Positions 53,661 to 62,760 of a DNA stretch of 64,000 nucleotides are shown here, in pieces. The stretch is from an uncultured Massilia sp. (GTDB lineage Bacteria > Pseudomonadota > Gammaproteobacteria > Burkholderiales > Burkholderiaceae_D), in NCBI RefSeq assembly GCF_913773735.1, contig NZ_CAJYEB010000023.1, forward strand, positions 248,001-312,000. The letters run 5' to 3'. The position numbers and the translations under genes are program-made. Each line of letters opens with the position of its first letter. The stretch's first letter is position 1. The notes beneath the pieces were generated by a model. That model ran no database searches, was not told the DNA's origin, and saw only the letters and a program-made list of their open reading frames with translations.

Positions 53661-55031
53661 ATGCGCGCACGCGGCGGCATGAAGCGCCCGCGCCTGCGCG
53701 ATTTCAGCCTGGTCTCGCTGCGCGACCTCGTGGTCGCGTCGGCGCCGACCATCGTGCTGGTGCTGGCCGCCTGCGCGGTGGCCTACGTCGTCGTCGACCC
53801 GGCCCCGCCGCGCGCGGTGGTGCTGTCGACCGGCCAGGAAAACGGCGCCTACGAGGAGTTCGGACGCAAGTACGCGACGATCCTGCAGCGGGAGGATATC
53901 CGCGTCGGCCTGGAACGCTCGCTCGGCTCGCAGCAGAACCTGCAGCGCCTCGTGGACGGCGACGTCGACCTGGCGTTCGTGCAGAGCGGCTCGACCGCCG
54001 GGGACGAGGCCGAGCGCCGCGGCCTGGTGTCGCTGGGCAGCCTGTTCACCGAGCCGGTCTGGCTCTTCCTGCGCGCGCCCGCCGCGGGCCAGCCCGAGGT
54101 GCGCAGCCTGACCCAGTTGAAGGGCAAGCGCATCAACCTGGGACCGGAGGGCACCGGCGTGCCGAAGCTGCTGCGCCAGGTACTGGCGGCCAACGGCATC
54201 GAGCCGGCCCAGCTGACGATATCGGCGCTGGAAGACACCCCGGCCACGGTGGAACTGCTGGCCGGCCGCATCGACGGCCTGGTGTTCAGTTCCGCGCCCG
54301 AGGCGCCGCTGGTGCAGATGCTGCTGCAGACGCCGGGCATCCGCCTGTTCGACTTCAGCCAGGCCGAGGCCTACACGCGCCGCCTGCCGTTCCTGACCCA
54401 CGTGGTGCTGCCGCGCGGGATCGTCGACCTGGGGCGCGACATCCCGGCGCGCGACGTGCACCTGATCGCGCCGACCGCCACCCTGGTGGCGCGCGAGGAC
54501 CTGCATCCCGCGCTGGTCGACCTGTTCGTGAAGGCGGCGATCGAGACGCACGGCGGCGCCGGCTGGTTCCAGCAGCAGGGCCAGTTCCCGTCGCCGAAGT
54601 TCACCGAGATCCCGGTGGCGCGCGAAGCCGCCAAGTACTACCGCGACGGGCCGCCGTTCCTGCAGCGCTACCTGTCGTTCTGGCTGGCCAACCTGTTCGA
54701 CCGGCTGTGGGTGGTGACGGTGGCGCTGGCGGCGTTGATCATCCCGCTGTCGAAGATCGTGCCGCCGCTGTACGTGTGGCGCATCCGCTCGCGCGTGTAC
54801 CGCTGGTACGGGCAGCTGAGGGCGGTGGAGCAGGCCTGGGAAAAGACGGCGGACGAGCGCCGCGCGCAGGCGCGCGAAGAACTGCTGCGGCGCCTGGACG
54901 ACATCGAGGGGCGCGTCAACCACATCGTGATCCCGCTGGCCTACGCCGATGCGCTGTACGGACTGCGCAGCCACATCAATTTCGTGCGCCAGCGGGTGCT
55001 GGGCGCGGTGGAAGGCGAAGGCGCATCATGA
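53661..55031 (+). CDS. TAXI-family TRAP-type solute-binding protein, membrane-anchored
   Basis: About 456 residues. An N-terminal membrane helix (IVLVLAACAVAYVVVDP) precedes a TAXI solute-binding domain (STGQENGAYEEFGRKYATIL, GDVDLAFVQSGS, INLGPEGTGVPKLLRQVLAANG). A second helix (LWVVTVALAALIIPLSKIVPPLYV) leads to a charged C-terminal cytoplasmic helix bundle of ~90 residues. No TRAP permease gene is nearby, so it may sense rather than transport. ATG 53661 and 53679 are both possible starts and neither has a clear Shine-Dalgarno. The stop overlaps a palindromic repeat. Confidence 0.85.
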   Translation: MRARGGMKRPRLRDFSLVSLRDLVVASAPTIVLVLAACAVAYVVVDPAPPRAVVLSTGQENGAYEEFGRKYATILQREDIRVGLERSLGSQQNLQRLVDGDVDLAFVQSGSTAGDEAERRGLVSLGSLFTEPVWLFLRAPAAGQPEVRSLTQLKGKRINLGPEGTGVPKLLRQVLAANGIEPAQLTISALEDTPATVELLAGRIDGLVFSSAPEAPLVQMLLQTPGIRLFDFSQAEAYTRRLPFLTHVVLPRGIVDLGRDIPARDVHLIAPTATLVAREDLHPALVDLFVKAAIETHGGAGWFQQQGQFPSPKFTEIPVAREAAKYYRDGPPFLQRYLSFWLANLFDRLWVVTVALAALIIPLSKIVPPLYVWRIRSRVYRWYGQLRAVEQAWEKTADERRAQAREELLRRLDDIEGRVNHIVIPLAYADALYGLRSHINFVRQRVLGAVEGEGAS

Positions 55032-55060
55032 ACGTCGCCCCGGCGCAGGCCGGGGCGACG
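55031..55060. repeat. Palindromic intergenic repeat (GTCGCCCCGG family), single copy
   Basis: CGTCGCCCCGG and CCGGGGCGACG form near-perfect arms around CGCAGG, matching the elements at 1054-1140 and 36985-37054. It begins at the stop of the TAXI gene and lies between that gene and the convergent rhodanese gene. Confidence 0.8.
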
Positions 55061-55100
55061 GTTTCACGACCGGGGGCCACGGTTTGCTGCAGCTATGGTA

Positions 55101-55559
55101 TCAAGCCCCCACCCACGGCAACCCCGCCTTGCACCACCCCCCCACCGTCTTGCGATGCCCGTCGGCGTCGCGGTCGCCCTCGAAGCCTTCGAGGATGTCG
55201 AAGGCGTTCGCGTAACCCAGCTGGGTGGCCACGCGCGCCGCGTGGCGCGAGCGCACGCCCGAGCGGCACAGGAACAGCACCACGTCGTCCTTGTCGGCCG
55301 CGCCCTGCAGCTGCTGCGCGAAGTCCGGGTTCGGGGCGCCGCCCGGGTACAGGCTCCACTGCACCGCGCCGTGCTGGGCCGCGGGAATGGCCGGGCGGCC
55401 GATCCAGTCGCGCTCCGCGTTCGTGCGCACGTCGACCAGCTTGACCTTCGGGTCGGCCTGCACCAGTGCGAACGCTTCCTGCGGCGTGACGGCGCCGGCA
55501 TAGCCCTGGTCCGGTGCGCGCTGGCGGGCGCCAGCGAGGATTGCTTCGGTCGTGCTCAT
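55101..55559 (-). CDS. Rhodanese-like domain protein
   Basis: A 152-residue single rhodanese domain. KVKLVDVRTNAERDWIGRPAIPAAQH is the first conserved block and Cys98 in VLFLCRSGVRSRHAA is the persulphide-bearing active-site residue. No signal peptide. ATG 55559 is preceded by GGAAAAGACC. It is divergent from glnA and its promoter region faces the NtrC sites. Likely sulphur transfer; the partner is unknown. Confidence 0.92.
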   Translation of the reverse strand: MSTTEAILAGARQRAPDQGYAGAVTPQEAFALVQADPKVKLVDVRTNAERDWIGRPAIPAAQHGAVQWSLYPGGAPNPDFAQQLQGAADKDDVVLFLCRSGVRSRHAARVATQLGYANAFDILEGFEGDRDADGHRKTVGGWCKAGLPWVGA

Positions 55560-55627
55560 GGTCTTTTCCTTTCCCTTGTTTCGGTTTGGCGCAACGTCGC
55601 CATCCTGTGCTCGCATTTGGTGCGCAC

Positions 55628-55702
55628 GGCATCAACTTGGTGCATACTGCCTCGTCCGCACCAAGGGAGTGCATTCGCCGTCGGTTGCATCAAATTTGTG
55701 CA
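55628..55702 (+). promoter_or_regulatory. Two NtrC-like enhancer sites upstream of glnA
   Basis: Site A (55628-55644, GGCATCAACTTGGTGCA) and site B (55686-55702, TGCATCAAATTTGTGCA) each match the palindromic NtrC consensus TGCACCA-N3-TGGTGCA at all but two fixed positions. Their centres lie about 173 and 115 bases before the predicted glnA start, normal enhancer distances. GCACCA/TGGTGC half-sites lie around and between them. Confidence 0.7.
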
Positions 55703-55782
55703 GTGATGCTGGCGCTTTGATTTTAATGGGCAAATTTGAGGCGTAACAAGGATTCATTAATTATTTGCTCATAGACAAATGC

Positions 55783-55798
55783 TGGCATAATTTCTGCT
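55783..55798 (+). promoter_or_regulatory. Sigma-54 promoter of glnA
   Basis: TGGCATAATTTCTGCT has GG and GC with the exact -24/-12 spacing; the start would be about 55808, giving a 59-base leader. With the upstream NtrC-like sites this is the standard nitrogen-limitation control of glutamine synthetase. Together with the enhancer sites it accounts for most of the 308-base gap 55560-55867. Confidence 0.75.
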
Positions 55799-55867
55799 TA
55801 ATAGCTTGTGCGTCCGTCGCACGCCCCGTTGGCGTCGTCGACACCCTTTTTTACTCAGGAGATACGA

Positions 55868-57283
55868 ATGGCAAGGACCGCCGCAGATGTAATGCAGATG
55901 CTGAAGGACAACGAAGTCAAGTTCGTTGATTTGCGTTTCGCCGATACCCGCGGCAAGGAACAGCACGTGACCGTTCCTATCTCGCACTTTGACGAAGACA
56001 AGTTCGAATCCGGCCATGCCTTCGACGGCTCGTCGATCGCCGGCTGGAAAGGCATCGAGGCATCGGACATGCTGCTGCTCCCGGATCCGAACACCGCCAA
56101 CCTCGACCCGTTCATGGAAGAGACCACCGTGTTCATGCAGTGCGACGTGATCGAACCGTCGGACGGCAAGGGCTACGACCGCGACCCGCGCTCGATCGCC
56201 AAGCGCGCCGAAGCCTACCTGAAGTCGACCGGCCTGGGCGACACCGCCTTCTTCGGCCCGGAACCGGAATTCTTCATCTTCGACTCCGTGAAGTGGAAGG
56301 TCGAGATGGCCGGTTCGATGGTCAAGATCGATTCGGAAGAGGCTTCCTGGTCGACCGACAAGGACTTCGAGGGCGGCAACAGCGGCCACCGTCCGACCGT
56401 CAAGGGCGGCTACTTCCCGGTCCCGCCGGTCGACAGCTTCCAGGACATGCGCTCGGAAATGTGCCTGATCCTCGAATCGCTGGGCATCCCGGTCGAAGTG
56501 CACCACCACGAAGTGGCCGGCGCCGGCCAGAACGAAATCGGCACCAAGTTTTCGACCCTGGTCGAGCGCGCCGACTGGACCCAGAACCTGAAGTACGTTG
56601 TCTGGAACGTCGCCCACAGCTACGGCAAGACCGCCACCTTCATGCCGAAGCCGATGGCCGGCGACAACGGCTCGGGCATGCACGTGCACCAGTCGATCTG
56701 GAAGGACGGCAAGAACCTGTTCGCAGGCGACGGCTATGCCGGCCTGTCGGAAACCGCCCTGTACTACATCGGCGGCATCATCAAGCACGCCAAGGCCCTG
56801 AACGCGATCACCAACCCGGGCACCAACTCGTACAAGCGCCTGGTGCCGGGCTTCGAAGCCCCGGTCAAGCTGGCCTACTCGGCCCGCAACCGTTCGGCCT
56901 CGATCCGCATCCCGCACGTGGCGAACCCGAAAGGCCGCCGCATCGAGACCCGCTTCCCGGATCCGCTGGCCAACGTCTACCTGTGCTTCGCCGCGCTGCT
57001 GATGGCCGGCCTGGACGGCATCCAGAACAAGATCCACCCGGGCGAAGCCGCGACCAAGGACCTGTACCACCTGCCGCCGGAAGAAGACAAGCTGATCCCG
57101 ACCGTGTGCTCCTCGCTGGAAGAAGCGCTGGAAGCCCTGGACAAGGACCGCGAGTTCCTGACCCGCGGCGGTGTGTTCAGCGACAGCATGATCGACGCCT
57201 ACCTCGACCTGAAGATGCAGGAAGTCCAGCGCATGCGCATGACCCCGCACCCGGCCGAGTTCGACATGTACTACTCGTCGTAA
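55868..57283 (+). CDS. glnA: Glutamine synthetase type I
   Basis: A 471-residue dodecameric enzyme condensing ammonium with glutamate. [17 protein letters not shown] near residue 50, [34 protein letters not shown] and [10 protein letters not shown] are the active-site blocks. Tyr400 in [10 protein letters not shown] is the adenylylation site. ATG 55868 follows CAGGAGATACGA. It receives the ammonium made by the nitrate system of this window. ntrB and ntrC lie downstream, separated by a terminator and a DUF4124 gene. Confidence 0.98.
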   Translation: MARTAADVMQMLKDNEVKFVDLRFADTRGKEQHVTVPISHFDEDKFESGHAFDGSSIAGWKGIEASDMLLLPDPNTANLDPFMEETTVFMQCDVIEPSDGKGYDRDPRSIAKRAEAYLKSTGLGDTAFFGPEPEFFIFDSVKWKVEMAGSMVKIDSEEASWSTDKDFEGGNSGHRPTVKGGYFPVPPVDSFQDMRSEMCLILESLGIPVEVHHHEVAGAGQNEIGTKFSTLVERADWTQNLKYVVWNVAHSYGKTATFMPKPMAGDNGSGMHVHQSIWKDGKNLFAGDGYAGLSETALYYIGGIIKHAKALNAITNPGTNSYKRLVPGFEAPVKLAYSARNRSASIRIPHVANPKGRRIETRFPDPLANVYLCFAALLMAGLDGIQNKIHPGEAATKDLYHLPPEEDKLIPTVCSSLEEALEALDKDREFLTRGGVFSDSMIDAYLDLKMQEVQRMRMTPHPAEFDMYYSS

Positions 57284-57350
57284 TCCCTTGCCAACGGCCG
57301 ATGCCGGACCGTCAACGGACCGGCATCGGATGTAGCCGCAAGGTAACAGA

Positions 57351-57387
57351 AACGCGGGGAAAGCCGGCCGGCTGCCCCGCGTTTTTC
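57351..57387 (+). terminator. Rho-independent terminator after glnA
   Basis: AACGCGGGG (57351-57359) pairs perfectly with CCCCGCGTT (57375-57383) and is followed by TTTC. The loop contains a second small palindrome, GCCGGCCGGC. Partial read-through would allow glnA-linked expression of ntrBC. Confidence 0.85.
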
Positions 57388-57449
57388 ATTGGATGCGTTA
57401 TAGTCGGGGCATCCCCAACCGGGCGCCCGACGCGGCGCCGACCGACCCG

Positions 57450-58004
57450 ATGCGAATGACAAGCAGCTCCTTCCCGTGCTCCGCCGGCCTGGCCGCGCTG
57501 CTGGCCGCACTGGCAGTGCATCCCGGCGCGCGCGCCGATGCCGTCGTCTACAAGTGCGTCGACAAGCAGGGCCGCGTGGAATTCACCGACATCCACCGGG
57601 CCGGCTGCAAGCCGCTCGACCTGCCGGGCTACATCCCGGCGCCGGCCTCGGCCCCGCGCCCGGCCGCGGCACCGGCCACGACCGCGACCACGGCGGCCAC
57701 CCGTCCGGAAGGCGCGCCGAAGCCGCCCCCGAACGCCGGCCCGGCCGGTTTCCCGCGCGTGGACAGCGCCGCCCAGCGCGCCCGCGACGACGACCGCCGC
57801 GACATCCTCAACGAGGAATTGCGCGCCGAGGAAAAGAAGCTGGCCGACCTGAAACTGGAATACAAGAACGGCGAACCCGACCGCCTGGGCAACGAGCGCA
57901 ACTACGCCAAGTACCAGGAGCGCGTGGCGCGGCTGCGCGACGACATCGGCCGCGCCGAGAAGAACGTCGAGGCCCTGCGGCGCGAGATCGCCAACATCCG
58001 ATAA
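57450..58004 (+). CDS. DUF4124-domain secreted protein
   Basis: A 184-residue protein with signal peptide (MRMTSSSFPCSAGLAALLAALAVHPGARA) and the DUF4124 motif VVYKCVDKQGRVEFTDIHRAGCKPLDLPGY. A Pro/Ala linker and a charged coiled coil (RRDILNEELRAEEKKLADLKLEYKNGEPDRL and ERVARLRDDIGRAEKNVEALRREIANI) follow. Genes of this family commonly sit between glnA and ntrB in beta-proteobacteria; function is unknown. ATG 57456 is an alternative start. ntrB begins 6 bases after its stop. Confidence 0.85.
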   Translation: MRMTSSSFPCSAGLAALLAALAVHPGARADAVVYKCVDKQGRVEFTDIHRAGCKPLDLPGYIPAPASAPRPAAAPATTATTAATRPEGAPKPPPNAGPAGFPRVDSAAQRARDDDRRDILNEELRAEEKKLADLKLEYKNGEPDRLGNERNYAKYQERVARLRDDIGRAEKNVEALRREIANIR

Positions 58005-58010
58005 GGCACC

Positions 58011-59087
58011 ATGAACGACATCCCTACCGCCAACGAGCGCTTCGCCGGGCTGGACCTGCTGGCATCCGCCGTGCTGGTGATCGACGCCTGCGGCCTGGTG
58101 CGCTACGCCAATCCGGCCGCCGAGCACCTGCTCGACATCTCGCTCAAGTCGCTGTCGCGCCAGAAGCTGGTCGGCCTGTTCGTCAACGGCGAGGAACTGG
58201 GCGCGCTGTGCGAGCAGGCGCTGGCCCACAAGTACGCCGACCTGCGCCAGGACCTGACCCTGCAGCGCGCCGCGCGCGAGCCGCTGCACGTGCACAGCAT
58301 CGTCAGCGCGGCCGGCGAGGCCGAGGTCGTGGTCGAGCTGCGCGAGAACGTCCAGCAGCTGAAGCTCGACCGCGAGGAGCGCATCCTCGACCAGAGCCAG
58401 GCCAACAAGGAGCTGATCCGCAACCTGGCGCACGAGATCAAGAACCCGCTGGGCGGCATCCGCGGCGCCGCGCAACTGCTGGAGCTGGAACTGCCCGACG
58501 CGCACCTGAATGCGCTGCGCGAATACACCCAGGTCATCATCAAGGAGGCCGACCGCCTGCAGACGCTGGTCGACCGCCTGCTGGCGCCGCACCGCCGCCC
58601 GCACATCGTCGGCGACGTCAACATCCACGAGGTGTGCGAGCGCGTGCGCAGCCTGGTGCTGGCCGAGTTCCCGTCGGGCCTGGCGATCCGGCGCGACTAC
58701 GACGCCTCGATCCCCGAGTTCCGCGGCGACAAGGAGCAGCTGATCCAGGCGGTGCTGAACATCGTCCACAACGCCGCCCAGGCGCTGCGCGCGCGCATCG
58801 CGGCGGGCGAGGCCGAGATCGTGCTGCGCACCCGCGTCGCGCGCCAGATCACGCTGGCGAAGGTCCGTTACGGGCTGGCATTAGACTTGCATATCATCGA
58901 TAACGGACCGGGCATCGCCCCCGACATCCGCGACCGCATCTTCTACCCGCTCGTCTCCGGGCGCGAAGGCGGCAGCGGCCTCGGGCTGACGCTGGCGCAG
59001 ACCTTCGTGCAGCAGCACATGGGACTGATCGAGTGCGAAAGCCGGCCTGGACTGACGGATTTCCGCATCCTGATTCCGCTGCCATGA
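58011..59087 (+). CDS. ntrB: Nitrogen regulation sensor kinase NtrB
   Basis: A 358-residue cytoplasmic histidine kinase. A PAS domain (residues ~10-115) precedes the H box NLAHEIKNPLGGIRGAAQLL with phospho-accepting His141. VLNIVHNAAQAL is the N box and DNGPGIAPDIRDRIF with GGSGLGLTLAQTFVQQHMG the G boxes. It phosphorylates NtrC when nitrogen is low and dephosphorylates it with PII when nitrogen is plentiful. No membrane helices, as expected. The response regulator follows 63 bases later. Confidence 0.96.
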   Translation: MNDIPTANERFAGLDLLASAVLVIDACGLVRYANPAAEHLLDISLKSLSRQKLVGLFVNGEELGALCEQALAHKYADLRQDLTLQRAAREPLHVHSIVSAAGEAEVVVELRENVQQLKLDREERILDQSQANKELIRNLAHEIKNPLGGIRGAAQLLELELPDAHLNALREYTQVIIKEADRLQTLVDRLLAPHRRPHIVGDVNIHEVCERVRSLVLAEFPSGLAIRRDYDASIPEFRGDKEQLIQAVLNIVHNAAQALRARIAAGEAEIVLRTRVARQITLAKVRYGLALDLHIIDNGPGIAPDIRDRIFYPLVSGREGGSGLGLTLAQTFVQQHMGLIECESRPGLTDFRILIPLP

Positions 59088-59150
59088 GCGGTGGAAGGAG
59101 AGGGCGGTCGCCGTAGTCCCCCTTGAACCATCGCGGGAAGCACGAAACAC

Positions 59151-60698
59151 ATGAAACCAATCTGGATTGTCGACGACGATGCATCGATCCGCTGGGTCCT
59201 CGAAAAGGCCCTGGCGCGCGAAAACCTCGCAACCCGGAGCTTTGCCAGCGGGCGCGAAGCGCTGGCCGCCTTCGAGACCGAGTCGCCGCAGGTGCTGGTG
59301 TCGGACATCCGCATGCCGGGCGAATCCGGCCTGGACCTGCTGGCCGCCGTCAAGGAAAGCCATCCCGGCCTGCCGGTGATCGTCATCACGGCGTTCTCCG
59401 ACCTCGATTCCGCGGTGGCCTCGTTCCAGGGCGGGGCCTTCGAATACCTGGCCAAGCCCTTCGACATCGACAAGGCAGTGGCGCTGATCCGGCGCGCGCT
59501 GGAGGAAAGCCTGCGCGAGGCCAGCGTCGAGATCGCCCCGGCGGAGACGCCCGAGATCCTGGGCCAGGCGCCGGCGATGCAGGAAGTGTTCCGCGCCATC
59601 GGCCGCCTGTCGCAGTCGAACGTGACCGTCCTGATCACCGGCGAGTCCGGCACCGGCAAGGAATTGGTGGCGCGCGCCCTGCACAAGCACAGTCCGCGCG
59701 CCCAGCAGCCGTTCATCGCGCTGAACACGGCGGCGATCCCGAAGGACCTGCTGGAATCGGAACTGTTCGGCCACGAGCGCGGCGCCTTCACCGGCGCCCA
59801 GGCGATGCGGCGCGGCCGCTTCGAGCAGGCCGAGAACGGCACGCTGTTCCTCGACGAGATCGGCGACATGCCGTTCGACCTGCAGACGCGCCTGCTGCGC
59901 GTACTGTCGGATGGCCACTTCTACCGCGTGGGCGGGCACCAGCCGGTGCGCGCCAACGTGCGCGTGATCGCGGCGACGCACCAGAACCTCGAGCAGCGCG
60001 TGCGCGACGGCCTGTTCCGCGAAGACCTGTACCACCGCCTGAACGTGATCCGCCTGCGCCTGCCGTCCCTGCGCGAGCGGCGCGAGGACATCCCCATCCT
60101 GGTGCGCCACTTTTTGGTGCAGAGTGCACGCCAACTGGGCGTCGAGACCAAGCGCATGAGCGAGGAGGCGCTGCGCTTCCTGTCCGGCCTGGAGCTGCCG
60201 GGCAACGTGCGCCAGCTGGAAAACCTGTGCAACTGGATCACCGTGATGGCGCCGGGCCAGACCGTCGAGGTCAAGGACCTGCCGCGCGACCTGACCCAGG
60301 CCCAGCCGGGCGCCGCCGTCAACAGCCTGTCGGCGCTGCCGGGGCCGGGCAGCGCCGCCGCGGTGGCGATGCCGGCGCCGTCGGCCGGCCCGCTGCACAA
60401 CGGTGCCGACGGCGTGGCCCTGCAGGGCGTGATGCCCGGCCTGATGTCGGCGCTGGCGCCGGCCGGCGCCGACGGCTGGATCGGCCTGCTCGAACTGCAG
60501 GCCGCGCGCATGCTGTCCGAGGGCCAGGTCGAGGTGATGGACGTGCTCGGCCGCCAGTTCGAATCGGCGCTGATCCGCACGGCGCTGAAGCACACGCACG
60601 GGCGCAAGAACGACGCCGCGATCCGCCTCGGCATCGGGCGCAACACCATCACGCGCAAGATCGCCGAGCTCGGCATCGACGGCGCCAAGGACGAATAG
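59151..60698 (+). CDS. ntrC: Nitrogen regulation response regulator NtrC
   Basis: A 515-residue sigma-54 activator. The receiver holds phospho-acceptor Asp52 (VLVSDIRMPGESG). The AAA+ domain has Walker A GESGTGKE (164-171) and the sigma-54 contact loop GAFTGA (211-216). The C-terminal Fis-type helix-turn-helix is KNDAAIRLGIGRNTITRKIAELGI. A Pro/Ala/Gly-rich linker (~385-435) is longer than in enterobacteria. Predicted targets in this window are the sigma-54 promoters of glnA, the nas operon and perhaps nasT. A repeat begins right at its stop. Confidence 0.97.
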   Translation: MKPIWIVDDDASIRWVLEKALARENLATRSFASGREALAAFETESPQVLVSDIRMPGESGLDLLAAVKESHPGLPVIVITAFSDLDSAVASFQGGAFEYLAKPFDIDKAVALIRRALEESLREASVEIAPAETPEILGQAPAMQEVFRAIGRLSQSNVTVLITGESGTGKELVARALHKHSPRAQQPFIALNTAAIPKDLLESELFGHERGAFTGAQAMRRGRFEQAENGTLFLDEIGDMPFDLQTRLLRVLSDGHFYRVGGHQPVRANVRVIAATHQNLEQRVRDGLFREDLYHRLNVIRLRLPSLRERREDIPILVRHFLVQSARQLGVETKRMSEEALRFLSGLELPGNVRQLENLCNWITVMAPGQTVEVKDLPRDLTQAQPGAAVNSLSALPGPGSAAAVAMPAPSAGPLHNGADGVALQGVMPGLMSALAPAGADGWIGLLELQAARMLSEGQVEVMDVLGRQFESALIRTALKHTHGRKNDAAIRLGIGRNTITRKIAELGIDGAKDE

Positions 60699-60748
60699 GG
60701 AGGGGTCAGAGCCCGGTGTTGCTTTTCAAGGGGCTCTGACCCCGGTGT
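60698..60748. repeat. Intergenic inverted repeat (GGGTCAGAG family), copy 2
   Basis: A 51-bp element starting at the last base of the ntrC stop. Perfect 13-bp arms GGGGTCAGAGCCC (60702-60714) and GGGCTCTGACCCC (60731-60743) enclose a 16-base loop. Nearly identical to 43237-43286. It may terminate ntrC transcripts. Confidence 0.85.
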
Positions 60749-60767
60749 TCAGCCGCGCGGCCAGTCA

Positions 60768-60790
60768 TGGTGGGCACCCCGTGCCCACCA
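60768..60790. repeat. 10-bp perfect inverted repeat (TGGTGGGCAC)
   Basis: TGGTGGGCAC (60768-60777) and GTGCCCACCA (60781-60790) are separated by three bases. It forms a very stable hairpin between ntrC and corA, possibly another small repeat element or a transcript-end stabiliser. Confidence 0.6.
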
Positions 60791-60858
60791 CACGCGTGTA
60801 AGCCCCACGATGGTGTAAGCTCTGTCACCCGAGCAACAACACCATGTGAAGACCCGCA

Positions 60859-61824
60859 ATGCTGATCAACTGCGTCGCCTACCAGGAAGGCAAGAAGCTC
60901 TGCGACATCCCCGTCGAGGACATCAGCGACTACCTCGACCGGTCCGGCTGCTTCGTCTGGGTGGCGCTGCGCGACGCCACCGACGCCGAGATGGCGCAGA
61001 TGAAGGATGAATTCAACCTGCACGAGCTGGCCGTCGAGGATGCCGCGCGCGGCCACCAGCGTCCCAAGATCGAGGAATACGGCGACAGCCTGTTCGCGGT
61101 CGTGCACACCGTCGACCTCGAGGGCGACGGCCTCGCGACCGGCGAGCTGGCGATCTTCGCCGGCGCCAACTACGTGCTGTCGGTGCGGCGCGACGCCGCC
61201 AAGGGCTTCCTCGGCGTGCGCGCCCGCGCCGAGCGCGAGCCGCACCTGCTGGCGATGGGATCGTCGTTCGTGCTGTACGCGCTGATGGACGCCGTGGTCG
61301 ACCGCTACTTCCCCGTGGTCGACATGCTCGAGTCGGAGCTCGAGACCATCGAAGACCGCATCTTCATGGACGGCGCCCAGCGCGAGAACGTCGAGCGCCT
61401 GTACCAGTTGAAGCGCAAGGGCCTGGTGCTGCGCCATGCCGTGTTCCCGCTGCTGGAAGCGCTCGGGCGCCTGCAGGGCGGGCGCGTGCCGGTGCTGGTG
61501 ACGAATACCGAGGATTATTTCCGCGACGTGCACGACCACCTGATCCGCATCGCCGGCCGCCTGGACGCGATCCGCGACACCATCAGCACCGCGATCCAGG
61601 TGAACCTGTCGATGGTCTCGATCGACGAGAGCGAAGTCAACAAGAAGCTGGCCGCCTGGGCCGCGATCTTCGCGGTGTTCACCGCCTTCGCCGGCATCTG
61701 GGGCATGAACTTCAAGGTCATGCCCGAGCTGGACTGGAAGTGGGGCTACCCGTTCGCGCTCGGCGCCATGGTCGGGGTGGCGCTGTACATGTACCGGCGC
61801 TTCCGCCGCGCCGGCTGGCTGTAG
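60859..61824 (+). CDS. corA: CorA-family magnesium/cobalt transporter
   Basis: A 321-residue pentameric inner-membrane channel. A long cytoplasmic N-terminal domain (FVWVALRDATDAEMAQMKDEFNLHELAVEDA) is followed by the stalk helix. Two C-terminal membrane helices carry the selectivity motif G-M-N (FTAFAGIWGMNFKVMPELDWKWGYPF). The basic cytoplasmic end (YRRFRRAGWL) fits the family. Single gene, convergent with the EamA gene. Confidence 0.95.
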   Translation: MLINCVAYQEGKKLCDIPVEDISDYLDRSGCFVWVALRDATDAEMAQMKDEFNLHELAVEDAARGHQRPKIEEYGDSLFAVVHTVDLEGDGLATGELAIFAGANYVLSVRRDAAKGFLGVRARAEREPHLLAMGSSFVLYALMDAVVDRYFPVVDMLESELETIEDRIFMDGAQRENVERLYQLKRKGLVLRHAVFPLLEALGRLQGGRVPVLVTNTEDYFRDVHDHLIRIAGRLDAIRDTISTAIQVNLSMVSIDESEVNKKLAAWAAIFAVFTAFAGIWGMNFKVMPELDWKWGYPFALGAMVGVALYMYRRFRRAGWL

Positions 61825-61881
61825 GGCGGACGGGTTCCGCGCCCGCGCGTTCGGCGTCGCGTCGCGCGCAGGCGAGGCGGC

Positions 61882-62760
61882 TCAGTCGGCCCGGGCGCTA
61901 CCGGCGGTACCGGCGCTGCCGGCCGACGCCGCGACCACCAGCGCGATCGCCAGCCATTGCAGCGCGCCCAGCCGTTCGCCCAGCACCAGGAAGCCGGCCA
62001 GCGCCGCCACCGCCGGCGCCGAGCTGACCAGGATGCCGAACACGCGCCGCGGCAGGCGCTTCAGGGCCATCATCTCGAGCGTGTAGGGCAGGGCGGAAGA
62101 CAGCAGCGCCACCGCCAGGCCCAGGCCCAGCACGTCGGGCGCCAGCAGCGCGCCGCCGGCGTGCGCGGCACCGAACGGCACCGTGAACAGGGCCGCCGCC
62201 AGCATGCCCCAGGCCACCGCGTGGCCGCCTTGCAGCACGGAGGCGCGCTTGCCGAACACGATGTACAGCGCCCAGCACAGCGCGGCGCCGAGGGCGAACG
62301 CGACGCCGCGCGGGTCGAGCCGGGCGGCGCCCTCCAGCGGCAGCAGCAGCCACAGTCCCAGCGCCGCGCAGGCGACCCAGGCCAGGTCGCGCGGCCGGCG
62401 CGAGGACAGCACCACCACGGCCAGCGGGCCGGTGACTTCGATGGCGACCGCGATCCCGATCGGGATGCGCGCGAACGCGTGGTAGATCAGCAAATTCATG
62501 CAGCCCAGCGTGACGCCGTAGATCGCGATGTCGGGGATGTCGGCGCGCGCCGGCGGCATGCGCCACGGGCGCATGGCCAGCATCAGCAGCAGCGCCGACA
62601 GGCCGACGCGCAGGGCCGTCACGCCGTCGCTGCCGACCTGCGGGAACAGGTGCTTGGCGAAGGCCGCGCCGACGTTCTGCGATACCAGCGCGCCGAGGAT
62701 GGCCAGCGCCGCCGGTGCGGTGCCGGGAGCGCGCTGCGCGGCGGCGCCGGCCAGGTCCAT
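61882..62760 (-). CDS. EamA/RhtA-type transporter
   Basis: A 292-residue inner-membrane protein with ten predicted helices in two EamA repeats. It resembles the threonine/homoserine exporter RhtA: GALVSQNVGAAFAKHLFPQVGSDGVTALRVGLSALLL and LLIYHAFARIPIGIAVAIEVTGPLAVVVLSSRRPRD. The C-terminal half includes SSALPYTLEMMALKRLPRRVFGILVSSAPAVAALAGFLVLGE. Amino-acid export is likely but the substrate is not certain. Its ATG shares one base with the stop of the upstream FAD dehydrogenase (TGATG), so the pair is translationally coupled. Confidence 0.9.
   Translation of the reverse strand: MDLAGAAAQRAPGTAPAALAILGALVSQNVGAAFAKHLFPQVGSDGVTALRVGLSALLLMLAMRPWRMPPARADIPDIAIYGVTLGCMNLLIYHAFARIPIGIAVAIEVTGPLAVVVLSSRRPRDLAWVACAALGLWLLLPLEGAARLDPRGVAFALGAALCWALYIVFGKRASVLQGGHAVAWGMLAAALFTVPFGAAHAGGALLAPDVLGLGLAVALLSSALPYTLEMMALKRLPRRVFGILVSSAPAVAALAGFLVLGERLGALQWLAIALVVAASAGSAGTAGSARAD

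Noticed and set aside
47468-53752. A 2094-codon open frame on the minus strand spanning the penicillin-binding protein region
   Set aside because: Only the last 411 codons are a real gene (the lipoprotein). The rest mirrors the plus-strand PBP and CinA-like genes and is low in complexity, as expected from GC-rich third positions.
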